Assembly: GCA_964528095.1 (NCBI GenBank)
Contig: CAZGSG010000186.1
Location: 1 to 11,441 of the forward strand
Length of the DNA: 11,441 bases
Direction: 5' to 3'
From: CAZGSG01 sp964528095
Lineage (GTDB): Bacteria > Bacteroidota > Bacteroidia > Chitinophagales > Chitinophagaceae
Part shown: positions 1 to 5,980 of the stretch, piece after piece
Position numbering within the stretch: position 1 is the stretch's first letter
Layout: the number at the start of each line of letters is the position of its first letter
Position numbers and translations under genes: made by a program
The notes under the pieces: generated by a model
Databases searched by the model: none
What the model was told of the DNA's origin: nothing
Seen by the model: only the letters and a program-made list of their open reading frames with translations

Positions 1-246
1 AGCACGACTGATCTCGATCTGCTCCTTATTTTCATGAATTTCTTCCAGGCTGTCTGTATGACTTGCAAATTCATCCAGTTTGTTGTGCAATTCTTCCTTC
101 AGGGAAATATTGATCTGGTTGGCCCTTTTGCCAATGATGGCAATAGACTCATACACATTACCAGTCTTTGCCTTGATATCATTCAGGCTCTTGGTTTCTA
201 CATTATTGGTGATACCAGCACTAAGCTGACGTCTTAACTTGCTCAT
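1..246 (-). CDS. rpoZ: DNA-directed RNA polymerase subunit omega (Rpb6/omega family), 3' part outside window
   Basis: Small RNA polymerase subunit that helps assemble and stabilise the core enzyme in the cytoplasm. The reading frame starts with ATG at 246 and runs 82 codons off the left edge without a stop, so the C-terminus is missing. Residues 29-45 read like the conserved omega/Rpb6 helix: a Gly-Asn-Val-Tyr-Glu-Ser-Ile-Ala stretch, then Ile-Ile-Gly-Lys-Arg-Ala-Asn-Gln-Ile, matching the family's 'kRAxQI' core. The N-terminus (MSKLRRQLSAG) and the later acidic helical part resemble the Bacteroidota form of omega, which is usually somewhat over 100 residues long. The start codon lies inside the end of bamD, so the genes overlap by 26 bp and are almost certainly co-transcribed and probably translationally coupled. 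In many Bacteroidota the next gene is coaBC; that would lie off the left edge and cannot be checked here. Confidence 0.88.
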   Translation of the reverse strand, partial: MSKLRRQLSAGITNNVETKSLNDIKAKTGNVYESIAIIGKRANQINISLKEELHNKLDEFASHTDSLEEIHENKEQIEISRA

Positions 247-1036
247 TGGTTAAGTTTTTAATATTAGTTTGAGATAAATTCTTCAGATCTTCTGCCTCTT
301 TACGCAATTTGCTATCAGGAAAACGGTCTACAAAATCCTGGTATTCCTCTATCACCTGTTCAAAACGCTCCGCTTTTTTTTCTTCCACACTCAATTCTGC
401 GTAGTGAAAATATGACTTTATAATCATTAACTTGTATTCATCGCCTTTTAGCGATTCAGGGTAACTGCTCAATAGAGCGGTAAAAGAAACTCCCGCCGCA
501 CGAAACTGGCCCATATCGTAATAAAGCTTGGCGCTTTTGTAATCCTTGGTTTCCAATTTAGCCCTGCAGATATCAATAATACCAAATGCTTCCTTATTTC
601 TTTCAGAACCAGGGTGCGTATTAATAAACACCTGCATCATACCGATTGTTTTCAGGGTATTGGTCTGGTCAAGTTCGGGCTTAGGTGATTGTTTAAAAAA
701 GGAATAAGCCCGCATGTAATCCATTTCCTCAGCTTTGGGGCTATTTGGAAATATCTCCAGGAAACTCTTGAAGAGGTTCTCCGCATTCATATAGTCAGCC
801 TGGTTGTAAGCACAATAGGCATACTTGTAATAAATGTCCTGGAATTCGCTACGGGTCTTATAAAAAGGCATTACGTCCTCGTATAAGACCTGGGCCTTGT
901 TATATTTCTTTTGTACGAAATACTTTTCGGCCATCCGGAGCTTGAATTCCGGATCAGGATTTTTCAGGATCTTATTGATGCTCTTACTGCAACTGCCAAG
1001 AAAAAAGATCGCTATAAGTAAAGGTGCAAAACGCAT
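221..1036 (-). CDS. bamD: Outer membrane protein assembly factor BamD (TPR lipoprotein)
   Basis: Periplasm-facing outer-membrane lipoprotein that works with BamA to fold beta-barrel proteins into the outer membrane. From ATG at 1036 it is 271 residues. It opens with Met-Arg and a hydrophobic stretch (residues 3-12) ending in a lipobox Leu-Gly-Ser-Cys, with Cys16 as the lipidated residue. The rest is alpha-helical with tetratricopeptide-like pairs: Lys/Tyr-Ala-x-x-Leu-Tyr-Glu units and repeated 'FPxSxxxxEA' turns (e.g. IFPNSPKAEE and RFPDSKLRKEA), typical of the BamD/YfiO family. E. coli BamD is about 245 residues, so the length fits. A longer frame begins at a TTG at 1048, but that TTG lies in a promoter-like -7 box and the ATG gives a normal-length signal peptide, so the ATG is preferred. 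The 3' end overlaps rpoZ. Identification is by lipobox, TPR pattern and rpoZ linkage. Confidence 0.9.
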   Translation of the reverse strand: MRFAPLLIAIFFLGSCSKSINKILKNPDPEFKLRMAEKYFVQKKYNKAQVLYEDVMPFYKTRSEFQDIYYKYAYCAYNQADYMNAENLFKSFLEIFPNSPKAEEMDYMRAYSFFKQSPKPELDQTNTLKTIGMMQVFINTHPGSERNKEAFGIIDICRAKLETKDYKSAKLYYDMGQFRAAGVSFTALLSSYPESLKGDEYKLMIIKSYFHYAELSVEEKKAERFEQVIEEYQDFVDRFPDSKLRKEAEDLKNLSQTNIKNLTNEQVKTSA

Positions 1037-1045
1037 AAAGGTGTG

Positions 1046-1053
1046 CAAAGTTA
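1046..1053 (-). promoter_or_regulatory. Candidate -7 promoter box for bamD-rpoZ
   Basis: On the minus strand these bases read TAACTTTG, a match to the Bacteroidota -7 box TAnnTTTG. The box ends only nine bases before the bamD ATG at 1036, so transcription from it would give a leaderless or nearly leaderless mRNA. The expected -33 TTG is not present at 19-20 bases upstream (TGT or ATG is found there), so the promoter is only half supported. Confidence 0.4.
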
Positions 1054-1271
1054 ATAGATACGGGCAAATCTTACATAAAAAAGATAAGCAGCAAAAACAG
1101 GTCAGTTAAGATTTTGATAAAGCAGCCCAGGGTTTATACCTATTCTATCATTTCATCTCTCTTCAATAAACCAAAAAAGACAATATAACTAACTAATAAT
1201 GAGATGTTAAGAAATATTAATCGCTCCTTCCACTTTGTCTTTCTTCTCTTTCTCCCCTTTTCCTCTTAGCC

Positions 1272-1300
1272 AAAAAAAACCCTCCCTTTACAGGGAGGGT
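1272..1300 (-). terminator. Rho-independent terminator of the OmpA-like gene
   Basis: A perfect 8-bp stem (ACCCTCCC at 1279-1286 with GGGAGGGT at 1293-1300) closes a 6-base loop. Read on the minus strand it is followed at once by a run of T (A-run at 1272-1279 on the plus strand). It sits about 33 bases beyond the stop of the OmpA-like gene, where a factor-independent terminator is expected, and isolates that gene from bamD. Confidence 0.93.
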
Positions 1301-1332
1301 CTGTCTATCAGCAAAAAGTAATCATCAAACTC

Positions 1333-3018
1333 TTATTTCTTACGTAAGTTAGGATGAGGAGGAGCTACTGTGTTTGGTCCTTCTTCACCACTTGTTGCAC
1401 CACGTAAATCAACTGTATCAACCGGACCATCTTCACCATATTTAAAGATGAAACGATCAGAACTGATACCTTCCTGTTCAACGAGGTAAGTAATTACCTT
1501 GTTTACGTGATCCCAGCTTAATTGTTGTTCTTTCTTAGTTGAAGAACCGTAACCAGCTACTACTACTTTACATTCAGGACTGTTACGCAGTCTTGCAGCA
1601 ACAGTGGCCAGTACAGCTTTCGCATCAGCATCCAGGAGGTTAGAACCTGATTTGAAAGAGATACTTGGTAATGCGCCAAGAGTTGTAGCACAATCACCGG
1701 CATTACCAGCTTTTACATACTTCTCAAAGCACTCTTCAGCAGGGCATGGGCATTTACCTACACCATCCGCATCAACAGGCTGGCAATATGTTGGAGTGAT
1801 CAATTCTTTATCCTTCGCGTCAGGAACACCATCTCCATCAGTATCAAGACTTACACCATGTGAGTCAACAGGAACACCAGCAGGTGTTTGTTCACGGTCA
1901 AACTGGTCAGTCACACCATCACCATCGCTATCAGGCAATACTGGTTTTGGTAAGATCATGTTCTTTGGCTTGCGGATCTCCTGATATGCATAATCCAAAG
2001 GATTGAGCCACCAAAGAGGTTCAACAGATTTAGATCCGATATTATAATTCAATCCTACAGAAAGGAAGTTGTAGGTATCAAAGCTACGGGTCAGCACAGC
2101 GTCACCGTAAGCATGTTCCTGCCAGCGCTGACCATCAAGAAGATCATCGCCGGTCATTGTGATCCTGTCTTCAATTGCGAGGTTGAAACGATTACTCAAT
2201 TTAAATGCAACACCAGCACCTACAGTTCCGGTAGGTTTGAATGTATCGCCAAATAATCTTGGACGACGAGTGCCTTGTGATTCACCGGCAGACTCATAAG
2301 TGTCATCCATCAGGTCTTTCAACGCCTTGCGGGTATCTTTCCTGTTTTTGTACACGTTACCTGAGATAGTGCTGAAATTATAACGCAGGTCGTTTTCGTT
2401 CTTTGCATTCACTCTCACATCGTAGATAGTTCCACCAACACCGCCGAATACATAGAAACTAACGCCGGTCTTGCTTTTGTGGAAACGGATGTTGTTCAAA
2501 GTGAAAACACCTTGAAGAGAAAGATCCTGCACACGTGTTTTGTAATTGTAATAAACTTCTTCAGCAGCCGTAGCACCTGGACGGGTGTAAGCGATCACAC
2601 CACTGTTCAGTCTTGTAGGCGCAGAATAGCCATTACTTGTCCATGCATCATTTTTTGCATAGTTGGCATTCGACAACCAGTCGAGGCCTTTACCAGTTCC
2701 ATAAATGTACTCCGCACGCAGGGAGAATATATAACCAAATGCTTTTCTAACGTGAACACCGAAGTTGGGTGCAGTTAAAAAAGTCGCAGGAACGTCTCCT
2801 CCAACTTGGAAAAGTCCATATTTCACACCGATTTCCCACTGATTGCGTGGTTTTGCGGGGAAATTATAGGTTCCATTTAAGAATTCGGTATGCTGAGGCA
2901 TACGTTTAGAGGGGACAACGGATGAATCCGTGACATCATAACTTCCCGCCTGAGCGAAACTGTATGAAGCCAGCAGGCAGAATATACCTGCAAGGAAAAT
3001 GTACTTTTTGCTTACCAT
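1333..3018 (-). CDS. OmpA-family outer-membrane protein with TSP3 calcium repeats
   Basis: A 561-residue envelope protein. Residues 1-22 form a signal peptide (MVSKK, hydrophobic core, probable cut after Ser-Phe-Ala before Gln23). Residues about 60-330 alternate short aromatic-ended strands (WEIGVKYGLF, FSLRAEYIYG, FYVFGGVGG, VGAGVAFKL, FLSVGLNYNIG), as expected for an outer-membrane beta-barrel. Two thrombospondin type 3 calcium-binding repeats follow: DSDGDGVTD at 363-371 and DTDGDGVPD at 392-400. A cysteine-rich linker (Cys412, 423, 425, 430, 443) leads to an OmpA C-terminal-like domain at about 450-535. That domain keeps the fold pattern (SISFKSGSNLL, LSWDHVNKVITYL) but not the usual Asp and Arg that bind diaminopimelate in peptidoglycan: the aligned residues are Ser (492) and His504. 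The gene is monocistronic by layout, with its own promoter and terminator. The exact role is unknown; structural tethering or adhesion is an inference. Confidence 0.88.
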   Translation of the reverse strand: MVSKKYIFLAGIFCLLASYSFAQAGSYDVTDSSVVPSKRMPQHTEFLNGTYNFPAKPRNQWEIGVKYGLFQVGGDVPATFLTAPNFGVHVRKAFGYIFSLRAEYIYGTGKGLDWLSNANYAKNDAWTSNGYSAPTRLNSGVIAYTRPGATAAEEVYYNYKTRVQDLSLQGVFTLNNIRFHKSKTGVSFYVFGGVGGTIYDVRVNAKNENDLRYNFSTISGNVYKNRKDTRKALKDLMDDTYESAGESQGTRRPRLFGDTFKPTGTVGAGVAFKLSNRFNLAIEDRITMTGDDLLDGQRWQEHAYGDAVLTRSFDTYNFLSVGLNYNIGSKSVEPLWWLNPLDYAYQEIRKPKNMILPKPVLPDSDGDGVTDQFDREQTPAGVPVDSHGVSLDTDGDGVPDAKDKELITPTYCQPVDADGVGKCPCPAEECFEKYVKAGNAGDCATTLGALPSISFKSGSNLLDADAKAVLATVAARLRNSPECKVVVAGYGSSTKKEQQLSWDHVNKVITYLVEQEGISSDRFIFKYGEDGPVDTVDLRGATSGEEGPNTVAPPHPNLRKK

Positions 3019-3062
3019 AACTAAGGATTAAGATTGACGAAAAACAAAATGCTAATAAAACG

Positions 3063-3092
3063 CAAAAATATGGTATGAAGCTTAATTACCAA
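3063..3092 (-). promoter_or_regulatory. Bacteroidota-type promoter of the OmpA-like gene
   Basis: On the minus strand a TTG (3092-3090) is followed by exactly 19 bases and then TATTTTTG (3070-3063), a full match to the Bacteroidota housekeeping promoter pattern TTG-N19-TAnnTTTG. The implied start site lies a few bases downstream, giving a 5' leader of roughly 35-40 bases before the ATG at 3018. This is the clearest promoter in the window. Confidence 0.8.
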
Positions 3093-3161
3093 ATTTTTAA
3101 AATTATTATTTCTGACATTTTGCAGTTATTTTCAACCACTTAGTCAAAAAAAGCGACCCTT

Positions 3162-3190
3162 TTGTTGCATTAGTAACCATTTATTTTTTG
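3162..3190 (+). promoter_or_regulatory. Candidate promoter of the polyprenyl synthase-recJ pair
   Basis: TTG at 3162-3164 is followed after 17 bases by TATTTTTTG (3182-3190), a -7 box with one extra T compared with TAnnTTTG. The distance from TTG to the TTTG core is 22 bases against 23 in the consensus. It lies 22 bases before the ATG at 3213 and diverges from the OmpA-like gene's promoter about 70 bp away. Confidence 0.5.
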
Positions 3191-3212
3191 AGGCGTAAAT
3201 TGCCCACTTTAT

Positions 3213-4175
3213 ATGCAATTACCAACCCATCTGATAGAAAGTGAATTAAAAGTCTTTGAATTGAGGTTCAAAGAGGCGGTAAAAAGCCAGACTCCCCTGC
3301 TCGATCGCATCATGCGATACATCGTAAAACGGAAGGGAAAACAGCTGCGGCCCATGTTCGTACTGCTTTCTGCCAAATTGTTCGGTGAGGTAAACGAAGC
3401 CGGTTACCGGGCAGCCTCCCTTGTTGAATTGTTACACACGGCCACCCTGATCCATGACGACGTTGTAGACGATGCCACAGAAAGACGGGGATTTTTTTCC
3501 GTGTACGCGCTCTGGAAAGCCAAGGCAACCGTGCTGATCGGCGATTATTTGCTCGCAAAAGGCTTTTTGTTATCCCTCGACAATAATGACTACCGGGTGC
3601 TGCATATTATTTCCGATGCGGTAAGAAAAATGAGCGAAGGCGAGTTATTACAGATTGAAAAGGCCAGATCGCTGAATCTCCGGGAAGATATTTATTTCGA
3701 AATCATCCGCAATAAAACAGCTTCCCTGCTTGCCTCCGCCTGCTCGGCCGGGGCCTGGGCCACCAGCAATGACGAAGTGCTGACAGAAAAAATGCGATTA
3801 TTTGGTGAAAAAACCGGTATCGCTTTCCAGATAAAAGACGACCTTTTCGATTACACCAGCGACAATATCGGTAAGCCAACAGGAAATGATATCAAGGAAA
3901 AAAAACTGACCCTTCCTCTTATCTATACGCTGAGCAATATTGATAAAAAAACAAGAAGGGAGATCATCTATATTTTAAAGAATAAGAACCAGGATAAAGA
4001 AAAAGTGAGTTGGGTGATCGCCCAGGTAGAAAAAGCCGGGGGAATAAAATATGCAACAGAAAAGATGAATGCGTACAAAAAAGAAGCGCTTGACATACTG
4101 CATGAATTCCCTGAAACCCCGGTCCGTAAAGGGTTAGAGGACCTGGTACTATACGTTACGGACAGAAAGTATTAA
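3213..4175 (+). CDS. All-trans polyprenyl diphosphate synthase (long-chain type)
   Basis: Cytoplasmic enzyme that adds isopentenyl diphosphate units to an allylic primer to make a long isoprenoid chain, in Bacteroidota most likely the menaquinone side chain. The 320 residues match the usual length. Visible motifs are Gly-Lys-Gln-Leu-Arg-Pro (42-47, substrate diphosphate binding), the first aspartate-rich motif DDVVD (82-86) followed by Arg91-Arg92-Gly93, and the second, DDLFD (209-213), in FQIKDDLFDY, then GKPTGNDIKEKKLTLPLIY. The fifth residue before the first motif is Ala77, small rather than the aromatic residue of farnesyl or geranylgeranyl synthases, which supports a medium- or long-chain product (heptaprenyl or octaprenyl type). 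Exact chain length cannot be read. Tyr98 sits where most relatives have Asn. It is followed after 54 bp by recJ on the same strand, probably as one transcript. Confidence 0.93.
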   Translation: MQLPTHLIESELKVFELRFKEAVKSQTPLLDRIMRYIVKRKGKQLRPMFVLLSAKLFGEVNEAGYRAASLVELLHTATLIHDDVVDDATERRGFFSVYALWKAKATVLIGDYLLAKGFLLSLDNNDYRVLHIISDAVRKMSEGELLQIEKARSLNLREDIYFEIIRNKTASLLASACSAGAWATSNDEVLTEKMRLFGEKTGIAFQIKDDLFDYTSDNIGKPTGNDIKEKKLTLPLIYTLSNIDKKTRREIIYILKNKNQDKEKVSWVIAQVEKAGGIKYATEKMNAYKKEALDILHEFPETPVRKGLEDLVLYVTDRKY

Positions 4176-4229
4176 CAGGCTTATTGAAGTGCTAACAATC
4201 AATGAGCGGGCATTTAACCAGAGTAGGCT

Positions 4230-5927
4230 ATGGAGAAAAGGTGGAAAATAATACAGGACGATACAGCTGTCACTACATCACTGCAAAAGTCATTGAACAT
4301 ACACCCGGTTGTCTGCAAGATCTTGTCACAACGCGGCATTCAAACCTTTGAGGAAGCGAAAAAATTCTTCAGACCTGAACTGGCAGAACTACACGATCCA
4401 TGGCTCATGAAAGACATGGATAAAGCAGTATATCGGATCATGACCGCATTTGACAATAAAGAAAAGATCCTGGTTTTTGGTGATTACGATGTAGACGGAA
4501 CCACCTCGGTGGCCAGCATGTATAGCTTCTTAAAAAAATTCCATTCATTATTGGATTTTTATATTCCGCATCGTTACCGGGAAGGATACGGGGTGAGTAA
4601 GGCCGGGATCGATTTTGCCAGCGAAAATGGTTTTACGCTGATCATTTCCCTCGACTGTGGCATAAAATCCGTGGAGCTCATCCGGTATGCGAAAGAACTC
4701 GGTATCGAATTTATCGTGTGTGATCATCATCTGCCCGATAATGAATTGCCTCCTGCTGTGGCTATTTTAAATCCCAAACAGGTCGATTGTAATTATCCTT
4801 ATAAAGAACTCTGTGGCTGTGGGGTAGGCTTTAAACTAATGACAGCCCTCGCAAAAACATTGAATGTCCCTGAAGATACTGCTTTCGAATACCTTGACCT
4901 GGTAGCTACCGCTATTGCAGCTGATATAGTACCTATGACGGGTGAAAACCGGATCCTCGCCTATTATGGCCTGAAACGGGTAAATGAACATCCTAACAAC
5001 GGAATAAAAGCGCTGGCACAGTTAACCGGGCTGGTCAAAGAGATACAGATCAACAATCTTGTCTTCATGATCGCGCCAAGGGTAAACGCGGCCGGCCGCA
5101 TGGATGACGCTAAAAAAGCAGTACAACTATTCATTTCAGAGACTTATGAAGAAGCCCTCGGTTATGCTGAACTATTGCATACCGATAATACCAACAGGAA
5201 AGAAGCAGATGCTTCGATAACGGAAGAAGCGCTTGCACTGATAGCTGGCAATGAAGAATGGATAACAAGAAAGTCTACCGTCGTATTTCAGCATCATTGG
5301 CATAAAGGCGTAGTTGGCATTGTTGCATCGAGATTGATAGAACATCATTACCGTCCTACCATCGTACTTACTCAATCAGGAGACTATGCAGCGGGCAGCG
5401 CCCGTAGTGTTCCCGGGTTTAATTTATACGAGGCCATACATGCCTGTAAAGAACACCTGCTTGGTTATGGTGGTCATTTCGCGGCGGCAGGCATGACATT
5501 GGAAATTGATAAGGTAAATGCATTTCGCGATAAATTCGAAGAGATCGTGGCCGCAACCATTCATCCCGACCTCTTGATCCCCGAAATCGTGATCGATGCG
5601 GAGATCACACTCAATGCCATTAAATGGCCCTTCTACAATATTCTTTCACAGATGGAACCATTCGGACCGGAAAATCTTCGTCCACTTTTTATTGCGAAAA
5701 ACCTGACCGATACAGGTTATTCAAAAGTGGTGAAAGAACAACATCTGCGTTTTTCCCTGAGACAAAATGGAACTGTGCTTACCGGTATTGGTTTTGGGAT
5801 GGCAGACAAGATCACTCTTCTGCAGGGTAATCAACCCGTTGATGTTGTTTTTAAAATTGATGAGAACGAATGGAACGGGGAGAAAAATCTGCAGATGCGT
5901 GTGATCGATTGCAGGCGTAGCGAATAA
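4230..5927 (+). CDS. recJ: Single-stranded-DNA-specific exonuclease RecJ
   Basis: 5'-to-3' single-strand DNA exonuclease used in recombination, mismatch and base-excision repair. The 565 residues fit the RecJ family. The DHH phosphoesterase core is intact: FGDYDVDG (83-90, motif I), LDCG (141-144), VCDHHLP (163-169, the name-giving DHH), then ATAIAADIVPM (226-236) and PRVNAAGR (283-290). The DHHA1 half carries GSARSVPGF (389-397) and LGYGGHFAAAGM (411-422), with the conserved Gly-Gly-His. Residues about 450-560 fit the C-terminal OB-fold, including MEPFGPENLRP. All expected metal-binding Asp/His residues are seen, so it should be active. The ATG at 4230 has AGG at 4225-4227, a close, weak ribosome binding site. 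It is probably co-transcribed with the upstream polyprenyl synthase; a functional link between the two is not evident. Confidence 0.96.
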   Translation: MEKRWKIIQDDTAVTTSLQKSLNIHPVVCKILSQRGIQTFEEAKKFFRPELAELHDPWLMKDMDKAVYRIMTAFDNKEKILVFGDYDVDGTTSVASMYSFLKKFHSLLDFYIPHRYREGYGVSKAGIDFASENGFTLIISLDCGIKSVELIRYAKELGIEFIVCDHHLPDNELPPAVAILNPKQVDCNYPYKELCGCGVGFKLMTALAKTLNVPEDTAFEYLDLVATAIAADIVPMTGENRILAYYGLKRVNEHPNNGIKALAQLTGLVKEIQINNLVFMIAPRVNAAGRMDDAKKAVQLFISETYEEALGYAELLHTDNTNRKEADASITEEALALIAGNEEWITRKSTVVFQHHWHKGVVGIVASRLIEHHYRPTIVLTQSGDYAAGSARSVPGFNLYEAIHACKEHLLGYGGHFAAAGMTLEIDKVNAFRDKFEEIVAATIHPDLLIPEIVIDAEITLNAIKWPFYNILSQMEPFGPENLRPLFIAKNLTDTGYSKVVKEQHLRFSLRQNGTVLTGIGFGMADKITLLQGNQPVDVVFKIDENEWNGEKNLQMRVIDCRRSE

Positions 5928-5960
5928 AAAACCCGTCACGTTTGTTAAGCGTGACGGGTT
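5925..5960 (-). terminator. Terminator between recJ and the secreted EEP protein gene
   Basis: An 11-bp perfect stem (AACCCGTCACG at 5930-5940 with CGTGACGGGTT at 5950-5960) closes a 9-base loop. On the minus strand it is followed by TTTT plus an A/T-rich tail, so it should terminate the minus-strand gene whose stop is at 5981. On the plus strand the hairpin begins three bases after the recJ stop but is not followed by a U-run, so it may act only weakly, or protect the 3' end, for recJ. Confidence 0.87.
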
Positions 5961-5980
5961 AACAATGTACCTGCTATTGT

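Larger units (their letters stand above)
1037..1332. other. Intergenic region between bamD and the OmpA-like gene
   Basis: No convincing gene is seen on either strand; the one plus-strand frame here (897-1109) is mostly antisense to bamD. The region holds the bamD -7 box near its left end, an AT-rich middle, a 30-base uninterrupted pyrimidine run at 1238-1267, and the OmpA-like gene's terminator at 1272-1300. Confidence 0.7.

Noticed and set aside
897..1109. 70-residue plus-strand frame over the start of bamD and the adjoining gap
   Set aside because: Mostly antisense to the bamD signal-peptide region; Lys-rich tail with no family resemblance.
1604..1984. 126-residue plus-strand open frame
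   Set aside because: Wholly antisense to the OmpA-like gene over the TSP3 and Cys-rich coding region; low-complexity Ser/Pro/Thr translation, no family motif and no promoter.
3310..3558. 82-residue minus-strand frame opposite the polyprenyl synthase
   Set aside because: Arg-rich shadow of the conserved GKxLRP and DDxxD coding region.
5930..5960. Strong terminator for recJ on the plus strand
   Set aside because: The stem is good, but the bases after it (AACAATGTACC) contain no T-run, so intrinsic termination in that direction is not supported.
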